Shown here one piece after another: positions 43,142 through 50,351 of a stretch of DNA of 64,000 bases. A program made the translations under genes and the position numbers. How positions within the stretch are numbered: the first letter of the stretch is position 1; every line of letters starts with the position of its first letter. The notes under the pieces were generated by a model that saw nothing but the letters and a program-made list of their open reading frames with translations, did not search any database and had not been told where the DNA came from. The DNA is taken from positions 82,517 to 146,516 of the forward strand of contig NZ_AULX01000024.1 of assembly GCF_000422505.1 (NCBI RefSeq), in the 5' to 3' direction. The DNA comes from Paenibacillus pinihumi DSM 23905 = JCM 16419. GTDB taxonomy: Bacteria > Bacillota > Bacilli > Paenibacillales > Paenibacillaceae.

Positions 43142-44158
43142 TTGCCCTATACGCTAGCCCATCCGCTGTATGCCGTCCCGCTGAAGCATTTGGCACCCCG
43201 GTACCTGTGTACGACAGGTCTTTTGCTCGGGAGCATGGCACCGGATTTGGAATACTTTGTCGCTTTTGAATCCAATAAGACGATTGGTCATTCCGTGACC
43301 GGCTTCTTTTTGCTCGGATTGCCGCTATGCACGGCTTTTGCAATTGCATTTCACAGGCTGATGAAGCCCGCCCTTGTCCAACTGCTACCCTCTACGCTAG
43401 GGTTGAACAAATTTGCCCGTGATCATTCTGCCCCCTGGGGCCTGAAGACCGGCAGGGATTGGGTTGTGTTTCTCGTATCGCTATTTATCGGCTTTTGGAG
43501 CCATATGTTTATGGATGCCTGGTCGCATCGCAACAGCTTCATCGTCTCGCATATCCCTTTTTTGCAAAAGCATATGCATGGGGAGTTTGTTTATCATTGG
43601 CTTCAGTACGGCCTCTCTGTCTTTGGTTTGGGGGTAATGTTTGCATACCTGCTGATTAAATGGAGCAGATGGCGCAGTACCAGATCAGAACCGCTCAGTG
43701 CAGATCAGGTGAGGTTCAAATGGGGAATGAGATTGCTCGTTCTTGCCATTTCAAGCGTATTGTTCATCATTAAGTTAAAGTCCGGCCCGAATATGCACGG
43801 ATATGGATTTTCGATGGTTGCTCCGGTGTCTTCTCTGGCGGTCGGCTGGTTTGTCGCCTCCGCTTTGCATTATGCAGCGATTCAGCAGAGAATGGCGCAG
43901 TTGATGGGGCTGCTCGCCGTTTTTGCGGGATCTGTCGTCGCCTTCCAGCTCGCTCAACGGTTGCCGTTAACCTCCGTGTATCAGCACTTGGGGTGGATTG
44001 AAACGATTGGCAACAAGCTTGGCCCTGCCCGTTGGGAGCTTGCGGTGTGGATTGGATTTATTTGGTTGTGGTCCTTCATTATTATTGCCATCAGCATTCA
44101 AAGACAGCTGAGAAGCCAGCGGCCGTATGCGTTTGAGCATCAGGCTTCAGGAAATTAG
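43142..44158 (+). CDS. DUF4184 membrane protein
   Basis: A 338-residue polytopic membrane protein with at least five hydrophobic segments. The N-terminus MPYTLAHPLYAVPLKHLAPRY and GSMAPDLEYFV, GHSVTGFFLLGLPL are characteristic of DUF4184, with His/Asp residues (H7, APD, GH) reminiscent of metal-dependent membrane hydrolases of the YdjM type; this likeness is an inference. Start is TTG at 43142 behind GAGAGGAGG. A clean terminator overlaps the stop codon. Confidence 0.85.
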   Translation: MPYTLAHPLYAVPLKHLAPRYLCTTGLLLGSMAPDLEYFVAFESNKTIGHSVTGFFLLGLPLCTAFAIAFHRLMKPALVQLLPSTLGLNKFARDHSAPWGLKTGRDWVVFLVSLFIGFWSHMFMDAWSHRNSFIVSHIPFLQKHMHGEFVYHWLQYGLSVFGLGVMFAYLLIKWSRWRSTRSEPLSADQVRFKWGMRLLVLAISSVLFIIKLKSGPNMHGYGFSMVAPVSSLAVGWFVASALHYAAIQQRMAQLMGLLAVFAGSVVAFQLAQRLPLTSVYQHLGWIETIGNKLGPARWELAVWIGFIWLWSFIIIAISIQRQLRSQRPYAFEHQASGN

Positions 44159-44185
44159 ACAGGCTCATTTAGGGCCTGTCTTTTT
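44157..44185 (+). terminator. Terminator after the DUF4184 gene
   Basis: AGACAGGC (44157-44164) pairs with GCCTGTCT (44174-44181) and ends in TTTTT; its first base pair lies in the stop codon. Confidence 0.85.
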
Positions 44186-44413
44186 GTTCGGTTAAATTAA
44201 TATTTCTTATACCCTGGCTATAGGCCTTAAATACTGGTTTCCTGTGCAAAGTTCCACCCTCGTCCGTCTTACATTTGTTACTTTCGTCAGATTTATGCAG
44301 CGTCATGTTTTTCCAAAAGGAATTTTGCCGGGGCACGGCGAAGAATAAACAGGCGTACAACAAGAATAAGATAGACAAGTACGAATTTCGATGGAGACAG
44401 GAGTGCAAACGGC

Positions 44414-45217
44414 TTGGAGGATCTCATTAAAGCCATCATACTGGGTATTGTAGAAGGACTGACGGAGTTTTTGCCTGTTTCCTCAACAGGGCACATGATT
44501 TTGACTGCTGACCTGCTCAATTTTACAGGAGAACGCGCCAAAAGCTTCGAGATTGTCGTGCAGCTCGGCGCAGTGCTGGCTGTATTGGTGCTGTATTGGA
44601 AGAGGTTCGCGGGAATTATTGTGGATGTGGTAAAGCTGAACTGGATGCACAAAAAAGGAGTCAATCCGATGCATCTGATCCTGGCAATGCTGCCAGCTGT
44701 AGTTGTGGGGCTTCTGCTGCACAGCTTTATCAAGGAATACTTGTTCAGTCCCCAGACGGTGTTGATTGGTTTGGTGCTCGGCGGTATTCTGATGATTGTG
44801 GCAGAACGTGTGAAGGTTAGAGTAACGGCTGAGGACGTGGACAGTATTACATATAAGCAGGCTTTGGGTATTGGACTGTTTCAGCTGCTTGCGTTATGGC
44901 CCGGCTTTTCACGCTCCGGCTCAACCATTTCCGGGGGGCTCCTGATTGGGACAAGCCAGAAGGCTGCCGCGGAATTTACCTTTATTATTTCCGTGCCGGT
45001 GATGTTCGGCGCTACGCTGCTTGATCTGGTGAAGAGCCGCGAATACTTGACAACACAGGATTTGCCGCTATTTTTGGTTGGACTTGCCGCTGCGTTTATC
45101 GTTGCTATGATTGCAGTCGTAACCTTTTTGAACCTGATTAAAAAGCTGAAGCTGTCCTGGTTTGCGATTTACCGCTTTGCGCTCGCCGCTATTTTTCTTA
45201 TTTTTGTTGTGTTGTAA
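44414..45217 (+). CDS. uppP: Undecaprenyl-diphosphatase
   Basis: UppP (BacA) removes the terminal phosphate of undecaprenyl diphosphate to recycle the cell-wall lipid carrier and gives bacitracin tolerance. The 267-residue, seven-to-eight-segment membrane protein has the two BacA motifs: GIVEGLTEFLPVSSTGHM (N-terminal) and LFQLLALWPGFSRSGSTI (with the catalytic Ser/Arg cluster). Start is TTG at 44414 with GGAG about 12 bases upstream. It is followed by a terminator. Confidence 0.97.
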   Translation: MEDLIKAIILGIVEGLTEFLPVSSTGHMILTADLLNFTGERAKSFEIVVQLGAVLAVLVLYWKRFAGIIVDVVKLNWMHKKGVNPMHLILAMLPAVVVGLLLHSFIKEYLFSPQTVLIGLVLGGILMIVAERVKVRVTAEDVDSITYKQALGIGLFQLLALWPGFSRSGSTISGGLLIGTSQKAAAEFTFIISVPVMFGATLLDLVKSREYLTTQDLPLFLVGLAAAFIVAMIAVVTFLNLIKKLKLSWFAIYRFALAAIFLIFVVL

Positions 45218-45236
45218 AATAACAAACCATAAATTG

Positions 45237-45273
45237 AGTCCGTTTCGGCCTTTCGGCTGAGCGGACTTTTTTT
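45237..45273 (+). terminator. Terminator after uppP
   Basis: AGTCCG (45237-45242) pairs with CGGACT (45262-45267), with an inner GGCC/GGCT hairpin, then seven T. Confidence 0.85.
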
Positions 45274-45482
45274 ATAAAGTCTGAACATCATAATCTTGCG
45301 GGCCAGGGATGATTGGGAGCCACAGTCAACTAGACGCGGATAGAGCCTAACCGTTATAATCGGGTTAGCGGCATCGGGCCTCGCGCCTAGCGCAAGAAGA
45401 TGGACAAGGACAGCACGGATGTCCCTCATCGGTAACCTGCCTGCACACACAGAACAGTCATTCAAACTTGGAGGGATAGCGT

Positions 45483-45794
45483 ATGCTTATCAGCACAACC
45501 CCGACACTGGAAGGACGTCCGATTCAGGATTACATTGGCGTTGTTACGGGTGAAGCCATTATGGGCGCGAATATTGTCAGGGACTTTCTAGCCTCCATTA
45601 CCGATGTGGTAGGCGGCCGCTCCGGAGCTTATGAGAATAAGCTTAAAGAAGCGAGAGACGTTGCATTTGATGAAATGAAGGAGCAAGCCCGCCGCATGGG
45701 TGCCAACGGAGTTGTCGGCATCGATATCGATTATGAAATTATCCGTGATGGCATGCTGATGGTTGCGGTCAGCGGAACGGCTGTTCGAATCTGA
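45483..45794 (+). CDS. YbjQ/UPF0145 family protein
   Basis: A 103-residue cytoplasmic protein of the YbjQ (UPF0145) family: [52 protein letters not shown] and [13 protein letters not shown]. Family members are pentameric and sometimes described as heavy-metal-binding domain proteins; no experimental role is established. GGAGGGATAGCGT precedes the ATG. A terminator follows. Confidence 0.9.
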   Translation: MLISTTPTLEGRPIQDYIGVVTGEAIMGANIVRDFLASITDVVGGRSGAYENKLKEARDVAFDEMKEQARRMGANGVVGIDIDYEIIRDGMLMVAVSGTAVRI

Positions 45795-45817
45795 TTTTAG
45801 AAATCAAGTAAAACAGC

Positions 45818-45854
45818 AAGCAGGCCGACAGTTATGCTCACGGCCTGCTTCTTT
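45818..45854 (+). terminator. Terminator after the YbjQ gene
   Basis: AAGCAGGCCG (45818-45827) and CGGCCTGCTT (45841-45850) form a perfect 10-base stem. Confidence 0.8.
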
Positions 45855-45874
45855 AGACAGGAGAGAGGACTAAA

Positions 45875-46189
45875 ATGAGTTATCCGGAATGGACAACAGA
45901 TGAACTGGCTTCCAAATTGGCGAGTGGTGAAGCAGTCAATCTGGTTGATGTAAGAGAAGTTGAGGAATGGGAAGAAGGCCATATTAATCAGGCCCGCCTT
46001 ATTCCGTTGTCAGAGCTGACAGATCGCCTGGATGAGCTGAAGCAGGGAGAGGAGCCGATTGTGCTCATCTGCCGCAGCGGCAACCGAAGCGGAAGAGCCT
46101 GCGCTTATCTGGCGAACGAAGGATATACAGTTATAAATATCGCGGGCGGCATGCTGGACTGGTCCGGCGATGTCGTAACCGGAAGCTAG
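45875..46189 (+). CDS. Rhodanese-like protein
   Basis: A single-domain rhodanese of 104 residues. The core VNLVDVREVEEWEEGHINQARLIPLSEL and the active-site loop LICRSGNRSGRACAYL with the persulphide cysteine are intact. Such proteins carry sulphane sulphur; the substrate is not known. AGGAGAGAGGAC precedes the ATG. It ends 10 bases before cbiZ, so the two are probably co-transcribed. Confidence 0.93.
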   Translation: MSYPEWTTDELASKLASGEAVNLVDVREVEEWEEGHINQARLIPLSELTDRLDELKQGEEPIVLICRSGNRSGRACAYLANEGYTVINIAGGMLDWSGDVVTGS

Positions 46190-46199
46190 GAGCAAGCTC

Positions 46200-46916
46200 A
46201 TGGCGCTGCCCTTTCTTACCGCGTCAGGCTACCAGTCTGAAGTATGGCCGTCATTCTGTCTGGAACACAAAGAGAATCATCTCATCGCCTACGGCGGTGG
46301 TGTTCTTGAAACCTTGAGCAGTGCCGTGTATAACGGCGGGCTGCAGACGGCAGACCATTTTATCAACTGGCAGGTTCCGCTTGATTATGACTGCTCCGAT
46401 CCGGTCAATGATTTGAAGAAACTGATGGCTGCATCAGGCTATCCGTCTTCTGGGGTTGGCCTTATTACTGCCGCTTCGTTAAAGCACGCTTCTGTACTGG
46501 AAGGCAGTGGAGACCGGTTCGAATGGATATGCTGCACGACGCTCGGACTTGGCAGTGCTGCCCGGGGCGGCCGAAAGCGGAAGCTGTACCCCTCGTATGT
46601 GCCGGGAACCATCAACACCATGCTGTTCGTACAAGGCCGGTTGTCGCAGGCGGCGCTGGTCAATCTGGTCATTACAGCTACCGAGGCCAAGGCTGCAGCG
46701 TTGGCGGATATGAATGTCAAGGATAAGGAGCTGGGACTTCCTGCTACAGGAACACCTACCGACGCGCTTATCATCGGCGTTAGCCAGACAAGCGCATATC
46801 CTGAAATTCACGAATACACCGGGCTTGCGACTACACTTGGCAACGCCATTAGCTGTGCTGTCTACGATTCGGTATGCGAGGCGGCCGCCGATTATTTAAA
46901 CCGCACACAAGCATAA
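46200..46916 (+). CDS. cbiZ: Adenosylcobinamide amidohydrolase CbiZ
   Basis: CbiZ removes the aminopropanol side chain of adenosylcobinamide to give adenosylcobyric acid, allowing salvage of incomplete corrinoids. The 238-residue protein has the family's TLGLGSAARGG-type motif, PGTINTMLFVQGRLSQAALVNLVITATEAKAAAL and ATGTPTDALIIGVSQ. No other cobalamin gene or cobalamin riboswitch lies nearby. AGGAGCAAGCTC precedes the ATG. The substrate is assigned from family only. Confidence 0.88.
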   Translation: MALPFLTASGYQSEVWPSFCLEHKENHLIAYGGGVLETLSSAVYNGGLQTADHFINWQVPLDYDCSDPVNDLKKLMAASGYPSSGVGLITAASLKHASVLEGSGDRFEWICCTTLGLGSAARGGRKRKLYPSYVPGTINTMLFVQGRLSQAALVNLVITATEAKAAALADMNVKDKELGLPATGTPTDALIIGVSQTSAYPEIHEYTGLATTLGNAISCAVYDSVCEAAADYLNRTQA

Positions 46917-47037
46917 GCGAATGCTCATGATTACCATCTATAGCTATATCAGTTGAACAAAGAAACGAAAGGCGGATCGCCTTTAAGTAAATCGTTCAAT
47001 TTAGATCGCAGGTACGGTTTGTGGTACATACAACCTC

Positions 47038-47080
47038 AAAGAACCTTTTTACCGCTCATAACGGTAAAGAAGGTTCTTTT
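47038..47080. terminator. Bidirectional terminator between cbiZ and the HIT gene
   Basis: AAAGAACCTTTTTACCG (47038-47054) pairs with CGGTAAAGAAGGTTCTTTT (47062-47080), with one bulge. It lies between two converging genes and has A and T flanks. Confidence 0.85.
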
Positions 47081-47164
47081 CCTTGTGAAACAGGGAACAT
47101 GACAGCGATCTGGTTGGGTACGAGTCTCCCGGCTTGAAGCGTCACGTACCGGCTATGCCCCCGC

Positions 47165-47650
47165 TTATAAGGTTTGCAGTGCTTCAATAAGCTTACGCCT
47201 TGTCTCATGCAGCCGCAGTTCGGCACCATGCGGCTGCAGCGGCTCGCTCCAAGAGAAGCCATCGCCCGTGTACCTTGGGATCAGGTGCATATGGTAGTGA
47301 TTCAGGTCATTGAATACACCGCCGTTTTGACAGATAGTAATGCCGTCGGGCGCAACAACCCTTTTTAGAAGGATAGACATTTTTTGCGACACAGTCATGA
47401 TTGTGAAGGCGGTCTCTTCATCTAATTCTTCTACATCCAGGTAATGCTTTTTGGGCAAAATCAGTATATGGCCTTCATTGAAAGGTGCGATATCAAGCAC
47501 ACAAGTCACCTTTTCATCCTCATATACAATGTGCAGGTCGGGGAGCATCCCGCCCGCAATTTTGCATCCAAGGCATTCCATATCCGTACCCATATCCCTT
47601 TCCATATCTTCCATCATCTCCTTTTCTCCATATTCTTCACGGATTCTCAA
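47165..47650 (-). CDS. HIT family protein
   Basis: Histidine-triad proteins are nucleotide hydrolases or transferases. The triad is clear in LNHYHMHLIPRY (H-x-H-x-H), together with FNEGHILILPKKHY and ICQNGGVFNDLNH. The N-terminal MECLGCKIAGG resembles the usual CIFCKI zinc-binding start. The first in-frame start is TTG at 47650 with AGAGGA upstream, giving 161 residues; ATGs at several downstream positions, down to about 47576 (MECLGC), are also possible, so the N-terminus is uncertain. Confidence 0.88.
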   Translation of the reverse strand: MRIREEYGEKEMMEDMERDMGTDMECLGCKIAGGMLPDLHIVYEDEKVTCVLDIAPFNEGHILILPKKHYLDVEELDEETAFTIMTVSQKMSILLKRVVAPDGITICQNGGVFNDLNHYHMHLIPRYTGDGFSWSEPLQPHGAELRLHETRRKLIEALQTL

Positions 47651-47721
47651 AATCCTCTTGAGCTAAAACGATCCATATGCTGAAGGTTAAGGGGCAAAAT
47701 GGATACCTGAAGCGGATATTT

Positions 47722-47735
47722 TTAAGAAATCTTAA
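47722..47735. repeat. Palindrome upstream of the response regulator
   Basis: TTAAGA-AA-TCTTAA, a 6+6 inverted repeat about 93 bases before the response-regulator start. It may be a regulator site; no consensus is matched. Confidence 0.4.
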
Positions 47736-47827
47736 AGATCATAAATTTACCTTCATGTTTGGGACAAAGCCCATAATAATCGTGTATAGTAAGAACAACT
47801 CACAACGAACAAGTAAGGAGCAGTGCA

Positions 47828-48529
47828 ATGAATCAGCGGCGGTTGCTAATTGTAGATGATGATAAAGAAATTGCAGATTTGATCGAGATTTATTTGAAAA
47901 ATGAAGGCTTCGAGGTAGTGAAGGCCTACAATGGGGAAGAGGCCCTGCAAAAGCTGGATGAATCCGTCTTCCACCTGGTCGTGCTCGATATTATGATGCC
48001 GAAGATTGACGGGCTTGAAGTGTGCAGGACAATCCGCAAGGATAAGGCGGTTCCGATTCTAATGCTGAGCGCCAAGGCCGAGGATATGGATAAAATTATG
48101 GGCCTGATGACCGGAGCGGATGATTATATGGTCAAGCCCTTCAATCCGCTGGAACTTGTCGCCCGGATCAAATCGCTGCTGCGGCGCTCATACCAGTACA
48201 GCATAACGGCCGCTCCATCCGGGCAGGAGGAGAGCACACTTGTACTCGGGCCGCTAAAGATTGAGAAATTTACACATACCGTTGAGGTTGAGGGCAGGCC
48301 GCTGCATTTGACGAGCACGGAATTCGGCATTCTTTTCCTGCTCGCCAGCCATCCGGGCCGTGTATTCAGTGCGGAGGATATTTTCCAGCACGTCTGGAAG
48401 GAAAAATATTTCGAATCGAATAATACGGTTATGGTCCACATCAGCAAGCTGCGCGACAAACTTGAGCATGAGCTTGGGGATAAGCTTATTGTGACTGTAT
48501 GGGGGGTCGGCTACAAAATTGAAGGGTAA
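47828..48529 (+). CDS. OmpR-family response regulator
   Basis: A 233-residue DNA-binding response regulator. Receiver: acidic D10-D12, phosphoacceptor D54 in LVVLDIMMPKIDG, and K in YMVKPFNPLELVARI. C-terminal winged helix: LTSTEFGILFLLASHPGRVFSAEDIF and TVMVHISKLRDKLE...VWGVGYKI. AAGGAGCAGTGC precedes the ATG. Its stop is one base from the kinase start. Sequence look is of the VanR/PhoP group, but the signal is not known. Confidence 0.95.
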   Translation: MNQRRLLIVDDDKEIADLIEIYLKNEGFEVVKAYNGEEALQKLDESVFHLVVLDIMMPKIDGLEVCRTIRKDKAVPILMLSAKAEDMDKIMGLMTGADDYMVKPFNPLELVARIKSLLRRSYQYSITAAPSGQEESTLVLGPLKIEKFTHTVEVEGRPLHLTSTEFGILFLLASHPGRVFSAEDIFQHVWKEKYFESNNTVMVHISKLRDKLEHELGDKLIVTVWGVGYKIEG

Positions 48530-48530
48530 T

Positions 48531-49610
48531 GTGACAGCAGGGATGACGATCCGCTTCCTGGGCAATATTATCGCGGCCGCTTTTTTGGGGCTGATTACAT
48601 TTTATTTGTTTGTTGTATTGGGCGCTTCGGTTCTCGGCAACTTTCCGCTGATCGGCAGAATGGCCAGATATGTGGTGGATTTCCTTAATGAAGGGCTATT
48701 TATTTTTATTGGCTGGTTTTTCTTCTTTGTGGTGTATCTGGTTCTCCTGCAATGGCGCAGATTTCGTTATTTCGGAGAGGTCAGCGAGGCGGTTATGCAT
48801 ATTGCCGAGGGCAACTTTGATTATAAAGTCCCTGTTAAGCAGCGCAATGAATACGGCGATTTGGCCTCTTTTACGAACCGGCTCGTTACCCAGCTCAAAA
48901 CCTCAATGGATGAAGAACGGCGGGCTGAACAGACGAAAAACGAACTGGTCACAAATGTTTCTCATGACTTGCGCACCCCGCTGACTTCCATTATCGGTTA
49001 TTTGGGTCTGATCGAGCAGGACCGTTACAGGGATGAAGTGGAGCTGAGGCATTATATCCAGATTGCGTATGACAAGTCACTCCGGCTCAATGTGCTGATT
49101 AATGATCTGTTTGAATATACACGGATGCGTAACAACACATCGCAGATTCGTTTGGTTACCTTTAACCTTGTGGAAATGCTGCAGCAATTGCTGGAGCAGT
49201 ATCGTTTGACACTGGAGGAAGCAGGGATGAAGGGGACGCTGCAAGCCGATTTGAACAGGGTAGCCGTAACTGGTGACCCGAACAAACTCGTACGCGTCTT
49301 CGAAAATTTGTTATCCAATTCGGTACATTACGGGAAGAGCGGGAAGCGGGTGGAAGCCCGGATTTATCTTGACCATGCCCAGGCAGTAGTTGAAATAAGC
49401 AACTATGGGGAAGCCATTCCAGAGGTAGATCTTCCGTATTTGTTTGACCGTTTCTACCGGGTGGACAAATCCCGTACCGAGCATGCGGGCGGCTCCGGTC
49501 TTGGTCTTGCAATTGCCAAGAGCATCGTAGAGAAACACGGGGGCACGATTGACGTAAACAGCGATACGTATATGACAACATTTGCCGTAAGGCTGCCGCT
49601 TGCGGAGTGA
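48531..49610 (+). CDS. Membrane sensor histidine kinase
   Basis: The partner kinase of the upstream response regulator. About 359 residues: two membrane segments (near 8-35 and 50-75) with a very short outer loop, HAMP-like linker, HisKA with the phosphorylated His in NVSHDLRTPLTSIIGYLGL (about H145), and a HATPase with NLLSNSVHYGK (N box) and GGSGLGLAIAKSIVEKHGG (G boxes). Start is GTG 48531 behind AAGGG; ATG 48543 is also possible. The short outer loop suggests membrane or lipid sensing, as for VanS/BceS-like kinases. Confidence 0.92.
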   Translation: MTAGMTIRFLGNIIAAAFLGLITFYLFVVLGASVLGNFPLIGRMARYVVDFLNEGLFIFIGWFFFFVVYLVLLQWRRFRYFGEVSEAVMHIAEGNFDYKVPVKQRNEYGDLASFTNRLVTQLKTSMDEERRAEQTKNELVTNVSHDLRTPLTSIIGYLGLIEQDRYRDEVELRHYIQIAYDKSLRLNVLINDLFEYTRMRNNTSQIRLVTFNLVEMLQQLLEQYRLTLEEAGMKGTLQADLNRVAVTGDPNKLVRVFENLLSNSVHYGKSGKRVEARIYLDHAQAVVEISNYGEAIPEVDLPYLFDRFYRVDKSRTEHAGGSGLGLAIAKSIVEKHGGTIDVNSDTYMTTFAVRLPLAE

Positions 49611-49842
49611 CAGTGGCAAGCCCGCATAATCTGTCAAGAGAAGCCCGCCTGCTTGATAGGGCCGCGATTTCTTTTTTTAAGAAGATTTTTCCGTTCTCAG
49701 ATGCAAAAATGAACTTTGTCGTCTGATTTATCGTCCACTTTATATATTTTTAAGGAAAATTTATGGTTTCATTAGGGTCAATTTAATGACACTCCTTTAC
49801 AATGAACTACAGATAAGGATTTCAGCGGGGGGAGTGGTTCGG

Positions 49843-49989
49843 ATGAAACGACTGGTCGTTCTGATGGTACTGTTGCTGGTGGGACTTTGGATATATGGCA
49901 AGTATGGTGTGCCGGGGTCGCCTCAGGCACTGTCAATGCCGGTGAATCACACGGTATCGGAAAATCTTCAGAATAATTCGGAGAAATGA
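49843..49989 (+). CDS. Small single-membrane-segment protein, 48 aa
   Basis: A 48-residue protein with one N-terminal hydrophobic segment (LVVLMVLLLVGLWIYGKYG) after MKR, then a short polar tail. GGGGGGAG at 49827-49834 lies 8 bases before the ATG at 49843, which is why this start is chosen over a longer in-frame one without ribosome site. Its end is near the next small gene. Family not recognised; role unknown. Confidence 0.6.
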   Translation: MKRLVVLMVLLLVGLWIYGKYGVPGSPQALSMPVNHTVSENLQNNSEK

Positions 49990-50039
49990 ATTTCAGGATC
50001 TGGCGGAAGTTGGTTAAGCTTGGGGAGGAAAAAGATCAC

Positions 50040-50270
50040 ATGGATTTTCAAAGCAAAATCAAGATCCTTAAGCAATATGAGGTCGAGTGCTTTCAGGTTT
50101 GCTTTTACCTGATAGGCGAGAGGGAAGCGGCACATAAGGCGGCAGAGGAAACGATTGTGGACCTCTTTGCCTGTGATTCGTTCTGGAAGGCGGATAATGT
50201 GATGCGAAGCAAGGCGATTCGCTCTGCCGCATTCCGCCATTGCACGAAAATTCTCAAGCAGGCTGTATAA
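50040..50270 (+). CDS. Sigma-70 region-2-like small protein
   Basis: A 76-residue protein that looks like region 2 of an ECF sigma factor: ILKQYEVECFQVCFYLIGEREAAHKAAEETIVDLF, but without region 4 or any obvious -35-binding domain. The start is ATG 50040, set by GGGGAGGAA at 50022-50030; a longer start (ATG 49986) would overlap the preceding stop codon. It could be an anti-sigma-like or truncated regulator, but no function is established. It lies 81 bases before hrpB. Confidence 0.55.
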   Translation: MDFQSKIKILKQYEVECFQVCFYLIGEREAAHKAAEETIVDLFACDSFWKADNVMRSKAIRSAAFRHCTKILKQAV

Positions 50271-50351
50271 CAGATTCACGACTTGAAAAAGAGAGGAATA
50301 ATAGAGTACACTTTTGTGAAACTGCCTAACACGGGCGAAGGAGCTTTTCAC

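Noticed and set aside
45332..45368. TATAAT in a CTAACC/GGTTAG hairpin ahead of the YbjQ gene as promoter
   Set aside because: No -35 element is found at 16-19 bases; it may be a chance -10 in an inverted repeat.
47751..47800. Promoter for the response regulator from TTGGGA and TATAGT
   Set aside because: Spacing is about 20 bases, too long for a sigma-A promoter.
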